In this document: one piece after another, positions 1 through 9,566 of the stretch
How positions within the stretch are numbered: the first letter of the stretch is position 1
Layout: every line of letters starts with the position of its first letter
Assembly: GCA_017305055.1 (NCBI GenBank)
Contig: JAFKMZ010000006.1
Coordinates: 62,001 to 126,000, forward strand
Direction: 5' to 3'
Origin: Lysobacterales bacterium
GTDB taxonomy: Bacteria; Pseudomonadota; Gammaproteobacteria; Xanthomonadales; Rhodanobacteraceae
DNA length: 64,000 nt
Position numbers and translations under genes: made by a program
The notes under the pieces: model-generated
What the model saw: the letters and a program-made list of their open reading frames with translations, nothing else
Database searches by the model: none
Told to the model about the DNA's origin: nothing

Positions 1-179
1 GCTGCCATCGCCGTGGCCGCGGTGCCCGGGAGATACCAGTGCGCCGAAACCGACAGCACGACGCGCGGCTTCGGCAGGCGTTGGCCCAGCGCGGCCCAGG
101 CGCGCGACCAGGCCGAGTCCTGGATGGCATTCATCGGGTTGCCGTGACCGATGAACAAGGTGGGCATGCGCTCAGTCAT
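1..179 (-). CDS. ygiD: Extradiol dioxygenase, YgiD/LigB-type, N-terminal part (cut by window edge)
   Basis: The 59 codons read leftward from an ATG at 179 begin MTERMPTLFIGHGNPMNAI and continue through a VLSVSAHWY segment. This is the N-terminus of the YgiD family (4,5-DOPA extradiol dioxygenase-like), where the histidine of GHGNPMN and the histidine of SAHW are metal ligands. Family members open catechol rings with non-haem metal. A GGAG ribosome site lies about 8 bases upstream of the ATG. It sits 42 bases downstream of the TRIC channel gene on the same strand, so the two may be co-transcribed. The rest of the gene lies outside the window, so the substrate cannot be judged. Confidence 0.85.
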   Translation of the reverse strand, partial: MTERMPTLFIGHGNPMNAIQDSAWSRAWAALGQRLPKPRVVLSVSAHWYLPGTAATAMA

Positions 180-221
180 TCGCGAATCTCCAAAGCAAGG
201 CGGGTCGGATGCCACCAGACA

Positions 222-848
222 TCAAGTCTGGTCTGCAGATGACTGCGCGTGCGGCAGATGCCAGCCATGGCGGATGGCCATATACCGCAACAGCAGGCAT
301 GCCACGCCGCCGACGATCGTCGAGGCCACCGGGTGGATGCCCAGCACGTGACCGCCGACCACGATCGCCGCCCCCACGAGCGCGGCCAGCGCATACAGGT
401 CGGAACGCAGCACTGCGGGGACCTGCATCACCAGCACGTCGCGCACCATGCCGCCGCCGATGCCGGTCAGCATGCCGAGCAAGGCCGCCATGAGCGGGTT
501 GAGTCCGAACAGCAACGCCTTTTCCGCGCCCGCCACGGCAAAGAAGGCGAGACCCACCGCGTCGAACCACAACACCGCATGCCGATGCCGCATGACCACC
601 GGATCCCAGAAGAACACCAGCAGGCCGGCCAGCGTGGATACCCCGAGATAGCTCAGATGGCTGATCGCCGCCGGCGGTGTCGCGCCAATCAGCACGTCCC
701 GCGTGATGCCGCCTGCATTGCCGGCGGCGAACGCCAGCACCAGCACGCCAAAGACGTCCAGGCGGTACTTCACTGCGGCCACCGCGCCGCTGATGGCGAA
801 CACGAACGTGCCGCCAAGGTCCAGTAGGGTCACCAGGATGTGGGTCAT
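222..848 (-). CDS. Trimeric intracellular cation (TRIC/UPF0126, YicG-like) channel family protein
   Basis: A 208-residue, very hydrophobic inner-membrane protein with two homologous halves, the usual UPF0126 layout of about seven membrane segments. The glycine-rich signatures GTFVFAISGA (near residue 14), GNAGGITRDVLIG (near 44) and GIGGGMVRDVL (about 130) are the repeated family motif. Bacterial TRIC proteins are cation channels; the transported ion and role here are unknown. The ATG at 848 has a GAGG ribosome site 9 bases upstream. It is divergent from terC and probably leads a short operon with the ygiD-like gene. Confidence 0.88.
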   Translation of the reverse strand: MTHILVTLLDLGGTFVFAISGAVAAVKYRLDVFGVLVLAFAAGNAGGITRDVLIGATPPAAISHLSYLGVSTLAGLLVFFWDPVVMRHRHAVLWFDAVGLAFFAVAGAEKALLFGLNPLMAALLGMLTGIGGGMVRDVLVMQVPAVLRSDLYALAALVGAAIVVGGHVLGIHPVASTIVGGVACLLLRYMAIRHGWHLPHAQSSADQT

Positions 849-1078
849 GGCAGATGCCTCGGCGGTCGCTGGCCGAGGCTGCTTCGGTCGCGCGATTGGT
901 CTGAAACTCTACGCCCTCCGGCAGGGGCGTGGGCGGAGTGGCCAGATCCCACAGCGGCCCGCGTCCCGGATGCCAGGCATGCGAAGGCATCCCTCACGCG
1001 CATGCCGGTATAGTTGCACGTCCAGTGCCTGGCGTGGTGAAGCTCCGCCCCGGCGGCACGGCTCGGGAGCAGGCATCG

Positions 1079-2065
1079 GTGCGTGTACCACTCTGGATCT
1101 GGTTGGCCACGGCGGCGGGCGTGCTCGCGTTGCTGGCGCTGAGTTTTTTCACCCACATACGCAACGCGCACGAGCCGTCGACCAAGGAGGCTGGGGCGTG
1201 GACCGCGTTTTTCGTCGTGCTCTCGATCCTGTTCGGCATTGGCCTGACCCTGGTCTGGGGAGTCGATCACGGTATCGAGTATTTCGCCGGCTACATCACC
1301 GAGTACAGCCTGTCGATCGACAACCTGTTCGTGTTCGTGATCATCATGGCGGGCTTCGACGTGCCGCGCGCGTACCAGCAAACGGTTCTGCTGATCGGCA
1401 TCGTCATTGCGCTCGTCCTGCGCACCATCTTCATCCTGATTGGCGCCGCGGCGATCGCGCATTTCAGTTGGGTCTTCTACCTGTTCGGCCTGTTCCTGAT
1501 CGCCACCGGCATCAAACTGGGGTTTGGCAAGGGTGACGAGGGCGGGGACTACGAGCCGAACATCATGGTGCGCCTCGCGCGTCGCGTGCTGCCGGTGACC
1601 GAGCACTACGACGGCACGAAGCTGACCACGCGCATCGACGGCAAGCGCTACGTGACGCCGATGCTGATGGTCATGCTGGCGATCGGCATGACCGACATCC
1701 TGTTTGCGCTGGATTCGATCCCGGCCATCTACGGCCTGACCGACCAGCCGTACATCGTGTTTACCGCCAACGCCTTCGCCCTGCTTGGACTCATCGAGCT
1801 GTATTTCCTGATCGGCGGGCTGCTCACCAAGCTGGTCTACCTGAGCCTGGGGCTGGCCCTGGTGCTGTGCTTCATCGGCGTGAAGCTGGTGCTCGAGGCC
1901 ATGCACACCAACAGCCTGCCTTTCATCAACGGCGGCGAGCCGATCCCGGGGATTCCGGAAATCCCGACCTGGCTGTCGCTGCTCGTCATCATCGGCATTC
2001 TCGCGGCAACGACCATCGCGAGCCTGATCAAGAGCCGCGCCGGGCGGGCATCGCCTGGGGCCTGA
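1079..2065 (+). CDS. TerC family integral membrane protein (Alx-like)
   Basis: A 328-residue membrane protein. The paired acidic motifs typical of TerC are present: SLSIDNLFVF (Asp81) and FALDSIPAI (Asp212), each in a membrane helix. TerC/Alx proteins are linked to metal-ion (manganese, tellurite) homeostasis and pH response; the C-terminal segment after residue 250 is again hydrophobic. I chose the GTG at 1079 because it begins just before the first conserved helix and has GGGAGCAGG upstream. The reading frame is open back to 929, so a longer form is possible. I looked for a manganese (yybP-ykoY) riboswitch in 860-1078 and did not find a convincing core. Confidence 0.85.
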   Translation: MRVPLWIWLATAAGVLALLALSFFTHIRNAHEPSTKEAGAWTAFFVVLSILFGIGLTLVWGVDHGIEYFAGYITEYSLSIDNLFVFVIIMAGFDVPRAYQQTVLLIGIVIALVLRTIFILIGAAAIAHFSWVFYLFGLFLIATGIKLGFGKGDEGGDYEPNIMVRLARRVLPVTEHYDGTKLTTRIDGKRYVTPMLMVMLAIGMTDILFALDSIPAIYGLTDQPYIVFTANAFALLGLIELYFLIGGLLTKLVYLSLGLALVLCFIGVKLVLEAMHTNSLPFINGGEPIPGIPEIPTWLSLLVIIGILAATTIASLIKSRAGRASPGA

Positions 2066-2177
2066 CGCGGGCGACGCCTGACGCCTGGTGCTGCGTTCCG
2101 GCGGGCCGGTTTTGCGATCTTTCAGCCGGCCGGATGCAGTGCGCCAAATGGTGTGCCCGCGCCCGGGCCGTGCCGAC

Positions 2178-4763
2178 CTAGAACAGGTACTTGGCCTGCA
2201 ACGAGACTTCGCGCCCGAACAGCGGCCGGGCCATGAACACGCCGTTGATGCCGGCGTTCTGGCCAAGTACGCGGGTGTTCCCTTCGGTGATGGCGAACTC
2301 GTTGGTGAGGTTGGTGCCCTGCAGGCGCAGCTGCCAGTTCGTGCCGATGTCGGTGACGATGCCGGCGGCGAATGTGTCGTAGGTGCCCAGCGGCTGGATG
2401 CCGGTCTGGTCCTGGTAGCGCTGGCCGACGTGGGTGTAGGTCACCCAGGCGGTGATGCCGCCAAACGACGTGGGCCAGGTGTACTTCGGCGTGAACATGT
2501 AGCGGAGCTTCGGCTGGCGCGCCAGCGGGTTGCCGTTGAAGCTGTAGCAGTGCGCGTCGCCGTTGATGTCGAAGCCGGGCACGCAGGCGTCGTTGTGCGA
2601 GTACTTGCCGTCCACGTAGTTGCCGGCCAGGGTCAGGCTCAGGTTCTCGATCGGTGACCACGCGGCGATCAGGTTCAGGCCGTGCGAGTTCGAGCCGTAC
2701 GTGGAGATCGCCCCGGGGATCGCCACGCCGTTGGCGTCGGTCTGCTGGTACTGGATGCCGTCGAACAGGCGGTGGTACACGTTCACGTCCAGCAACCAGG
2801 CCTGCGACTGGTAGCGGAAGCCCGCCTCCATGTCCTTGATCTTCAGCATCGGCGGGAAGTCGCCGCCGGCGTTGGTCAGGTCGGTGATGTCGTTGAAGTG
2901 GCCGCCGGTGCTGCCGTTCACGTAGACGCTGGCGTTGGCGGTGAGCTGGTAGTTCACGCTGCCGGCAAAGGACGGATGGCTCTTGTCGTAGTGCTCACGG
3001 TCCCAGCCGCCGTTGCAGATGGCCGTCTTGTTGTTGTAGAGCGTCAGCGGGTTGCCGTCGAAGTCGCCCGGGCTGGTCAGGCACGTCTGCTGGCGCAGGT
3101 TCTGGTTCTCGATCCGCGCACCCGCCACCATGGTCCAGGCTCCGATCCGCCACATGTCGGACAGGTAGAACGCCTTGTTCGTCGCCGTCGCCGAATCGGC
3201 GTAGACCTTGGCCTTGTTGGAATCCACATAGCCCTGGGCATTGGACTGGATGTAGGTCTGGCCGTTGGCCGTATAGCTCAGGGCCACCGGCAGGGTGTGC
3301 GGCTGGTTCAGCAGCAGGATCTGGTTGCCGCTGGAGTTGACCTCGTCCATGGTGTAGCGGGTGAGGTACACGCCGACCGTCAAGGTGTTGCCCTCGAAGA
3401 GATCGCGGCTGGCGCGGAAGTCGTTCGACAGCGTCTTGACCTGCTTGTAGTTGAACGTCATGCCCTGCTGGATGACGCTCTGGTCCAGCGGCACGACCTC
3501 ACCGTTCGGCAGCGTCGCGCTCACCACGCGGCTGGCCGGATAATTCAGGTTGCGCTTGTCCACCGGCTTGTTGTCCGCCGTGCAGTAGCCGGCCGGCTGC
3601 GCCATGTTGCAGCCGTAAAGGTAGGCACTCAGCGGTTGTGGGTTGGACCCCGGAAACAGCGCCGCGGTCGGCAGGTGGCCGTTGCCATACAGCAGGTGGT
3701 TGGCAATGCTCCAGTCGCCGGCGCTGGCCTCGTAGTCGGCGCCGAGGTAGCGCATGTTGGCGCCGCGGCCATTCGCCAGGTTCACGCCCTGCAGCCCGCC
3801 GTAGGGCCCAGGGACCTGCGTGTACTGGATGGCGCGGCCGTTGTAGATCCCGGTGAGCGGGTTGAAGCCGGGGTAGCGCTGAAAGTCGCCGTCGGCACCC
3901 TGGATGATCGGCACCTGTTTCAGGAACATGTTCTTGTCGCTGAGCACCCGACCCCAGAGCACCAGGTTGCTGTGCTCGCCGACGTGCTTCAGCGTGGCGG
4001 TCAGCTGGCCGCCCTGGTCGGACTTGTATTGCGTGTCGCGGATGCCGTTGGAGATGCGGTAGAAGCCGCCGACGCTGCCGTACCAGTTGTCGGCGACCTT
4101 GAAGCCGTAGAAGCCGTCGATGCGCTCCTTGCCCTCGGTGCCGTACATCACGCCGAGGCTGCCCGAGGGCACGTCGGTGCCGGTGCGCAGCTTGAAGTTG
4201 GCCGTCGCGCCGATCTGGCCGGGACCGTACAGGCCGCCGGTACCACCCTGTACGACCTCGACGCCGGAGACGGTGTCGTCCATGCGGAACAACGTGGCGT
4301 TGTCCATGTAGGACGTCTGCGCCGGGCCCCACAGTGGCGAGCCATTGACCATCACGGTGGTGAACGAGGCGCCGCTGGTCGACGGGTAGCCAGAAATCGT
4401 TGTGCTTCCGGACGACTTGCCGCCGGTGGGCTCGGACCAGGTTCCGGGGGCGACCATCATCAGCAGCTCGCCGGCGTTGAACGGGTTGAGCTCCTGGATC
4501 TTCTCGCGGCTGGCGGTGTTGATGTTGTAGCCGGCATCGATCTGCTTGAGGGCAATGGGGGTGCCGGTGACGACGATCTGGTGCAGGTCGGTGGTGCCGG
4601 CCGGCACCTGGTCGTCGAAGGCGCCAGGCGCGGTCGACTGCGTGGCGTCGACCGTGCCGCTGCTGGCAGCGGCATCAGCGCTGCCAGCCGCCCAGGCGGC
4701 CGGAGACAAGGCCACGAAAATTGCATTGGCAAGCACCAGCCGGCGCCGTGTGGATCGAGTCAT
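2178..4763 (-). CDS. TonB-dependent outer-membrane receptor
   Basis: An 861-residue protein with a signal peptide (MTRSTRRRLVL..., cleavage probably after AWAAG near 27). A TonB-box-like stretch, QIVVTGTPI (near 62), is followed by a plug domain (about 70-220, with VEVVQGGTGGLYGPGQIGA) and a large beta-barrel that ends in the terminal phenylalanine typical of outer-membrane proteins (KYLF). Family members import siderophore-iron, cobalamin, sugars or other ligands using TonB energy. No TonB, ABC importer or biosynthetic genes are adjacent, so the ligand is unknown. The plug looks closer to siderophore/copper receptors than to the SusC-like sugar class (inference). AAGGGGA precedes the ATG. 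A possible Fur-type site lies in the promoter. Confidence 0.92.
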   Translation of the reverse strand: MTRSTRRRLVLANAIFVALSPAAWAAGSADAAASSGTVDATQSTAPGAFDDQVPAGTTDLHQIVVTGTPIALKQIDAGYNINTASREKIQELNPFNAGELLMMVAPGTWSEPTGGKSSGSTTISGYPSTSGASFTTVMVNGSPLWGPAQTSYMDNATLFRMDDTVSGVEVVQGGTGGLYGPGQIGATANFKLRTGTDVPSGSLGVMYGTEGKERIDGFYGFKVADNWYGSVGGFYRISNGIRDTQYKSDQGGQLTATLKHVGEHSNLVLWGRVLSDKNMFLKQVPIIQGADGDFQRYPGFNPLTGIYNGRAIQYTQVPGPYGGLQGVNLANGRGANMRYLGADYEASAGDWSIANHLLYGNGHLPTAALFPGSNPQPLSAYLYGCNMAQPAGYCTADNKPVDKRNLNYPASRVVSATLPNGEVVPLDQSVIQQGMTFNYKQVKTLSNDFRASRDLFEGNTLTVGVYLTRYTMDEVNSSGNQILLLNQPHTLPVALSYTANGQTYIQSNAQGYVDSNKAKVYADSATATNKAFYLSDMWRIGAWTMVAGARIENQNLRQQTCLTSPGDFDGNPLTLYNNKTAICNGGWDREHYDKSHPSFAGSVNYQLTANASVYVNGSTGGHFNDITDLTNAGGDFPPMLKIKDMEAGFRYQSQAWLLDVNVYHRLFDGIQYQQTDANGVAIPGAISTYGSNSHGLNLIAAWSPIENLSLTLAGNYVDGKYSHNDACVPGFDINGDAHCYSFNGNPLARQPKLRYMFTPKYTWPTSFGGITAWVTYTHVGQRYQDQTGIQPLGTYDTFAAGIVTDIGTNWQLRLQGTNLTNEFAITEGNTRVLGQNAGINGVFMARPLFGREVSLQAKYLF

Positions 4764-4789
4764 GCGGCTTTCCCCTTGGACATCTGCGA

Positions 4790-4811
4790 CAAATGCGACT
4801 CATTCTACATT
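4790..4811 (-). promoter_or_regulatory. Possible Fur-like box and -10 element upstream of the TonB receptor
   Basis: Read leftward, the site is AATGTAGAATGAGTCGCATT plus TG. It resembles the common gammaproteobacterial Fur box core GAAT-CATTCGCATTTG at about 13 of 16 positions. It overlaps TAGAAT (4802-4807), which could be the -10 hexamer. No good -35 is visible. If real, iron would repress the receptor. The match is suggestive only. Confidence 0.3.
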
Positions 4812-4930
4812 GTTAAGTCCGCGCACGACCAGCGTGCCAAAGGTCACGTGGGCGTGTCGCGCGGCGGCATGGTGCTGCCGGCTGCGGCGTATGGTGTCGG
4901 GGAGCAGTCCGGCCCGCGGAGGTGCAAAGC

Positions 4931-5587
4931 ATGTTGATCCACGATGCCATCAGCCCGGCACCGCGCTGCCTGCGCATGTTCGTACTGGAAAAGAAACTGT
5001 CGCTACCGGCGGTGACGGTGGACGTATTTGCAGGCGAGAACCGGCAGCCGGCGTACCTGGCGATCAATCCGGCCGGGCAGACGCCGGCCCTGACCTGCGA
5101 CGACGGCAGCACGCTGGCCGAAGCGGTGGCGATCGCCGAGTACCTGGAGGAGTTGCATCCGCAGCCGGCCTTGATCGGCACCACGCCCGCGGAGCGCGCG
5201 CAGACCCGGCAATGGTGGCGGCGCGTGGAGCTCAACATCACCGAGTTCATCCACAACGCCTACCACTACAGCGAGGGGCTGGCACGTTTCGAACCGCGCA
5301 TCCCCGTGCTGCCGCAGGCGGCCGATGGCCTGAAGGCGGTGGCGCAGGACCGCCTGCGCTGGCTGGACGGGATGTTTGGGCCCGGTCCCTGGTTGTGCGG
5401 CGGGCGCTTCACCGCGGCGGACATCTGGTTGTACGTGTGGCTGGACTTTGGCGCATCGGTGGGCCAGCCCTTTGACCGCGGCCTGCCGCATGTCGGCCCC
5501 TGGTTCGACCGCGTCGCCGCGCGCCCGAGTGCGGAGTGCAGCCGCGCGCTGCTGCAGGCGGGGCCGGCGGCTGCGGCCCGCAGTTGA
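4931..5587 (+). CDS. Glutathione S-transferase family protein
   Basis: A 218-residue cytosolic protein. It has an N-terminal thioredoxin-fold domain (SPAPRCLRMFVLEKK near residue 7; the conserved cis-proline motif NPAGQTPAL near 47) and an all-helical C-terminal domain ending around GPWFDRVAARPS. The family conjugates glutathione to electrophiles or reduces peroxides and disulfides; the substrate is unknown. The ATG at 4931 was chosen over the in-frame GTG at 4922 because a GGAGG site (4918-4922) lies 8 bases before it. The gene is divergent from the TonB receptor. Confidence 0.88.
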   Translation: MLIHDAISPAPRCLRMFVLEKKLSLPAVTVDVFAGENRQPAYLAINPAGQTPALTCDDGSTLAEAVAIAEYLEELHPQPALIGTTPAERAQTRQWWRRVELNITEFIHNAYHYSEGLARFEPRIPVLPQAADGLKAVAQDRLRWLDGMFGPGPWLCGGRFTAADIWLYVWLDFGASVGQPFDRGLPHVGPWFDRVAARPSAECSRALLQAGPAAAARS

Positions 5588-5666
5588 ACGCAGAGCAGTT
5601 CACCCGGCCGCAGGTATCCCGGCACCGGGCCCAGGATTCGGCCGCTGCCGTGTGTATCCGGCTTGC

Positions 5667-6725
5667 TCAGTTGCCGCCGCCTGGCGCGAGCTCGAGCACG
5701 CTGAAGCTGCCAGGTATCACGGTCCGGCGTGGTTTGGGTTGCCCGGGCGTGGCCTTGGGCGCGGGTCCGAACTTCGCCGCACTCACGAAGACGTGGCCCG
5801 TGGCTTTGTCCAGGGCCATGGTGCGCGCGCTCACCTGGGTCGGCACGGTGGCCAGCACGTGGTAATGGTCGGCATCGTCCTGGCGGATCACCGTCAGCGT
5901 GCCATCCTCGCCGTTGGGGCTGAAGACCAGGCCACGCTGGGCGTCGTAACGCACTGCGTCCGCCCCATGGCCAATGCGGATGCTGGCAACCGGCTTGCCG
6001 CTGCCGGCATCGGTCACCGCCATGATGCCGTTGTCGCACACCGAGAACAACCGCTGGTGGATGAGGTCGATGGCCAGGCCGGAGGGCTCCTGGCAGTCCT
6101 TGAGCGGCCAGGTGGCCACGAGCTTCATCGCCACCGGATCGATGACCGCCAGTTCATGCGTGTCCTCGATGTTGTCGAACACGCGTCCCTTGCCATCGCT
6201 GACCGCGAACTCGGGCTTGCCGGGCAGGGCGATGTGCCCAAGCAGCCGCCCGCTGGCCGCGTCGATCACGCTGGCATCTTTGCTGTGCCCGTTGAAGGTG
6301 AGCACGCGCCGCGAGTGCGGGTCGTAGAGGATGGCATCCGGGTTGTGCCCGCCAACGGCGATGGTTTGCGTGACTTTGAGCGTGGACGGGTCGAACTCGG
6401 TCACCGAGTCGGTCTTGCCGTTGCTGATGTAGCCCCGCTGCAGGGCAGGGGCGAAGGCAATGCCGTGCACGCCGGAGAGGCCGTCCAGTTGCCCGATCAG
6501 CTTGCCCGAACCGGTATCCAGCACCAGTACGCGGTCGCCGTGGCTGACGAACAGGCGCGGCGAATCGGGTTGGAAGGCGAGGTAGTCCCAGCCGCCGTCG
6601 CCACCCAGGGCGTGGCGGTGCGTGACCCGCCAGCCTGGGCTGGACGCCGCCAGCAAGATGCCGGTGCCGAGTGCAAATACCGCCGCAATGCCGGCGCGAG
6701 TCAGGAATCGAGGGGAAGGGTTCAC
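5667..6725 (-). CDS. Secreted YncE-like beta-propeller protein
   Basis: A 352-residue protein with an N-terminal hydrophobic signal segment (residues 8-26), then repeated blades of the YVTN/YncE type. Recurrent units such as RVLVLDTGSGKLIGQL, SVTEFDPSTLKVTQTI and DASVIDAASGRLLGHI are spaced roughly every 40-50 residues. Such seven-bladed propellers act as periplasmic binding or scaffold proteins and sometimes as lactonases; no catalytic site can be assigned here. I chose the GTG at 6725 because GAGG precedes it by 7 bases and the signal sequence starts there; the frame remains open to 6806. It lies 101 bases downstream of the amidohydrolase on the same strand. Confidence 0.75.
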   Translation of the reverse strand: MNPSPRFLTRAGIAAVFALGTGILLAASSPGWRVTHRHALGGDGGWDYLAFQPDSPRLFVSHGDRVLVLDTGSGKLIGQLDGLSGVHGIAFAPALQRGYISNGKTDSVTEFDPSTLKVTQTIAVGGHNPDAILYDPHSRRVLTFNGHSKDASVIDAASGRLLGHIALPGKPEFAVSDGKGRVFDNIEDTHELAVIDPVAMKLVATWPLKDCQEPSGLAIDLIHQRLFSVCDNGIMAVTDAGSGKPVASIRIGHGADAVRYDAQRGLVFSPNGEDGTLTVIRQDDADHYHVLATVPTQVSARTMALDKATGHVFVSAAKFGPAPKATPGQPKPRRTVIPGSFSVLELAPGGGN

Positions 6726-6826
6726 GCGTGATCCTCGCCAATGGCCGATCGCCTCCGGCATTGTCGGCCGCGCAGCTTTGCGCTTGCTTATGCTGCGCCA
6801 GGTCAAGGTGTGTACCCCGGTTCTGC

Positions 6827-8146
6827 TCAGGGCTGCTTGTAGACCACGCCACCCTTCATCACGAAGGGCACATGCTCGATCGCACTGATGTCGGCGGTCG
6901 GGTCACCTTGTACGGCAATGATGTCGGCATCCAGTCCGGGCTTGAGCTGGCCGAAGTGGTCCTGCTGGCGCAGGATCTGTGCGTCGACGGCCGTGGCGGC
7001 CAGCAGTGCCTGTGCCGGCGTCATGCCGTCGCGCACCATCCACTCCAGCTCCTTGTAGTTCGTGCCGTGGGTGAAGACCCCGACGTCGCTGCCGTTGCCG
7101 ATGGTCACCCCGGCCGCCATGGCCAGCTTGAATGCGTGCTCGGCCTGCTGCATTTCCGCGGTTGGCGGCGCGCCTGGCTTCCAGCCGTGGAAGTAGGTGG
7201 CGATGGCGGTGACCGCCTCCAGCGTGGGCAGGTAGGCGACGTGGTGTTGCTTCATCAGCGCGAAGATCTCCGCCGTGCCGCCCTGGCCGTGCTCGATCGT
7301 GTCGACGCCGGCGAGGATCGAGCGGCGCATGCCCTCGGCGGTATGCGCGTGCACGGACACCGGCAGGCCGAGCGAGTGCGCCGTCGCGACGCCGGCATTC
7401 AGTTCCTCCTGGGAGAAGGTCGGCACCGAGCCGGGTGTCTTGCCGCAGTGGTAGTCGGCGTAGATCTTGATCCAGTCGGCGCCGTGGCCGGCCTGGTCGC
7501 GCACGGCCGCGATCATCTCCGGCACCCCGGCCACCGGAATGCCGCCCTGCGGCAGCTCCATGTCGGCGCGGAAGCCCAACGGACCCGGACCGTAGCAGTC
7601 CCTGGCGATCGTGGCGCGGGTGGCGACGAACAGATGCGGGCCGGGAATCTTGCCCTCGTCGATCGCATGTTGCACATCCACGTCGGCATATCCCGCGCCT
7701 TCGGTGCCGAGGTCGCGCAAGGCCGTGAAGCCGGCCATCAGCGTGGCGCGCACGTGCTGCACGGCCTCGATCGTGCGATAGGGCAGCGTTTCCTTGAGCA
7801 CCTGGTCGTTCCACAGGGTTTCGTTGTACGGGTGCAGGAAGATGTGTGAGTGCGCGTCGATCAGTCCAGGCAACAGCGTGGTGCCTGGCAGGTCGATCGT
7901 CTGCGTGCCGGGCGGGAGCTGCATCTGGGTGGCAGGCCCCACCGCTGCAATCTTGTCGCCCTGGACCAGCACGGCCCAGCCAGTGTGCGCCTGCGCGCTG
8001 CGCGCATCGAACACCCGGTCGGCCTTGAGCAGCGTGGCACTGGCCTGTCCGCCCGGCATCGCCTGTGTGGCGGCCGTCGCGGCGATGCCCGGCAGGCCGA
8101 TGAAACCCAAGACACCCAGCACAACCAGCCAGCGACGTGCAGCCAT
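6827..8146 (-). CDS. Secreted amidohydrolase (imidazolonepropionase/prolidase-like)
   Basis: A 439-residue protein with a signal peptide ([17 protein letters not shown]..., cleaved near residue 22-25). The metal-dependent amidohydrolase core shows the metal-binding DAHSH motif, a probable carboxylated lysine in WIKIYADYH, and the later ligand sites VHAHT, IEHG and GNGSDVG. The architecture matches the exported Xaa-Pro dipeptidase/imidazolonepropionase-related group common in this order, so a periplasmic role in hydrolysing small peptides or cyclic amides is likely but the substrate is unknown. GGGGAGCAGG precedes the ATG. The open frame extends 232 codons upstream with no coding character. 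Confidence 0.88.
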   Translation of the reverse strand: MAARRWLVVLGVLGFIGLPGIAATAATQAMPGGQASATLLKADRVFDARSAQAHTGWAVLVQGDKIAAVGPATQMQLPPGTQTIDLPGTTLLPGLIDAHSHIFLHPYNETLWNDQVLKETLPYRTIEAVQHVRATLMAGFTALRDLGTEGAGYADVDVQHAIDEGKIPGPHLFVATRATIARDCYGPGPLGFRADMELPQGGIPVAGVPEMIAAVRDQAGHGADWIKIYADYHCGKTPGSVPTFSQEELNAGVATAHSLGLPVSVHAHTAEGMRRSILAGVDTIEHGQGGTAEIFALMKQHHVAYLPTLEAVTAIATYFHGWKPGAPPTAEMQQAEHAFKLAMAAGVTIGNGSDVGVFTHGTNYKELEWMVRDGMTPAQALLAATAVDAQILRQQDHFGQLKPGLDADIIAVQGDPTADISAIEHVPFVMKGGVVYKQP

Positions 8147-8350
8147 GACCCTGCTCCCCTGCCCAAGTGCGCCGAGAATACACCGCTGCCGGGGCCCGCA
8201 ACGGCCGTCCGTCCCCTGCCACTTGGCACCTGGCACGGACCGCGTGGCAGCCGTACCATCACCCAGGCGAGCGCGTGGTCCCCGTGCCAACGTGGCCTCC
8301 ACCACTCGCGGCAGGCTTCGCCATCCTTCGGCATTCCAGGGAGAACACGC

Positions 8351-8746
8351 ATGACCGATCGTTCGTCGTTCTGGACCAGATCCGCACCGTACCTGCTGAG
8401 CCTCCTGCGCTTCTTCACCGCCTTCCTGTTCATGGAGCACGGTGCGCAAAAGCTGTTCGGCCTGCTCGGCGGCACGGCGGTGCCCTTGTTTTCGTTGATC
8501 GGGCTGGCCGGTGTGCTGGAATTCTTTGGCGGCCTGCTGATCCTGGTCGGGCTGGCCACCCGGCCAGTGGCCTTCATCCTTTCCGGGGAGATGGCATTCG
8601 CCTACTTCATGGCACACGCGCCGGCGGCGTTCTGGCCGATCCTGAACCACGGCGGCGAAGCGATCCTGTTCTGCTTCGTGTTCCTGTATCTGTCTGCCGC
8701 AGGGGGTGGCCCCTGGAGCGTGGATCGGTTGCTGCATCGGCGGTGA
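8351..8746 (+). CDS. DoxX family membrane protein
   Basis: A 131-residue inner-membrane protein with four hydrophobic helices. It carries the family signatures [11 protein letters not shown] (near residue 25), the glycine-rich [17 protein letters not shown] (near 57) and [11 protein letters not shown] (near 82). DoxX proteins associate with thiol/oxidative stress functions and sometimes with terminal oxidases; the exact role is unknown. AGGGA lies upstream of the ATG. It is divergent from the amidohydrolase across about 200 bases. Confidence 0.88.
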   Translation: MTDRSSFWTRSAPYLLSLLRFFTAFLFMEHGAQKLFGLLGGTAVPLFSLIGLAGVLEFFGGLLILVGLATRPVAFILSGEMAFAYFMAHAPAAFWPILNHGGEAILFCFVFLYLSAAGGGPWSVDRLLHRR

Positions 8747-9048
8747 GCAGCTGAGCCGGGGGCGGGAGCCGACGCGATCCGGCTCCCCGCTGGCGCATGT
8801 CCGTTCGACGGCGCCGCGCGGTGTTTGTATCATGAGCTGCACTCTGGCGTGCGACGCTCGGCGTGCACCCCGAAAGCCAATGCGGCGGCCCTGCCTTCAT
8901 GGTCGGGCGCGACGTTACGCTCGGCAGGCGCCTCGCCAACGGCGCGGGCTGATGTCCAGGGCCAGCACAGTTGAACGCCGGGTGGCGTACCGGTCGGCGT
9001 TTGCACTGCGGTGGCAGATTCGCACGTCCATCCATTGCAGACAGACTT
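8747..9048. other. Intergenic region doxX-fabA, with one perfect hairpin
   Basis: About 300 bases without a convincing gene. A perfect 8-bp hairpin (GGGAGCCG/CGGCTCCC, 8764-8787, 8-base loop) lies just after doxX, but no run of T follows, so it is not a standard terminator. The fabA promoter must lie here; TTGTATCAT near 8825 is the only AT-rich patch and I cannot assign boxes confidently. Confidence 0.4.
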
Positions 9049-9564
9049 ATGACCCTACCTTCCTCGTTCAGCTACGAACAACTGCTGGCGTGTGGCCGCG
9101 GCGAACTGTTCGGCGACGCCAACGCACGCCTGCCCCTGCCGCCCATGCTGATGTTCGACCGCATCACCCTGGTCGACCCCAAGGGTGGCTCGCACGGCAA
9201 GGGTGTCCTGCGCGCCGAATTGGATATCCGCCCGGACCTGTGGTTCTTCGCCTGCCACTTCGAGGGCGATCCGGTGATGCCCGGGTGCCTGGGCATGGAC
9301 GGTCTGTGGCAGCTGGCCGGCTTTTACCTGCCGTGGCTGGGCGAGCCCGGCCGGGGCCGCGCCCTGGGCGTCGACCAGGTCAAGTTCACCGGCCAGGTAC
9401 TGCCCACCGCCAAGCTGCTGACCTATGAGATCGACGTACGCCGGGTCATGCGCGGGAAGCTGTCGCTGGTCATTGCCGATGGCCACATGGCGGTGGACGA
9501 TCGTCCCATCTACGCGGCGACGGGTTTGCGCTGCGGCTTGTTCAAGTCAACCGAGGGGTTCTGA
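9049..9564 (+). CDS. fabA: 3-hydroxydecanoyl-ACP dehydratase/isomerase FabA
   Basis: A 171-residue cytosolic enzyme, matching the usual FabA length. The catalytic pair is visible: His70 in [14 protein letters not shown] and Asp84 in LGMDGLWQL, the same numbering as in E. coli. It dehydrates 3-hydroxydecanoyl-ACP and isomerises the trans-2 product to cis-3-decenoyl-ACP, the branch point for unsaturated fatty acids. The isomerised product is elongated by FabB, encoded 2 bases downstream, so the two form one transcription unit. The ATG at 9049 gives the standard N-terminus; an upstream in-frame ATG at 8971 would add an unconserved stretch. Confidence 0.97.
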   Translation: MTLPSSFSYEQLLACGRGELFGDANARLPLPPMLMFDRITLVDPKGGSHGKGVLRAELDIRPDLWFFACHFEGDPVMPGCLGMDGLWQLAGFYLPWLGEPGRGRALGVDQVKFTGQVLPTAKLLTYEIDVRRVMRGKLSLVIADGHMAVDDRPIYAATGLRCGLFKSTEGF

Positions 9565-9566
9565 AG

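Noticed and set aside
860..1078. Manganese (yybP-ykoY) riboswitch before terC
   Set aside because: The conserved core loops were not found; only a small CTCGGC hairpin is present.
2066..2177. Terminator between terC and the TonB receptor
   Set aside because: The GCCGG arms are imperfect and no T run follows.
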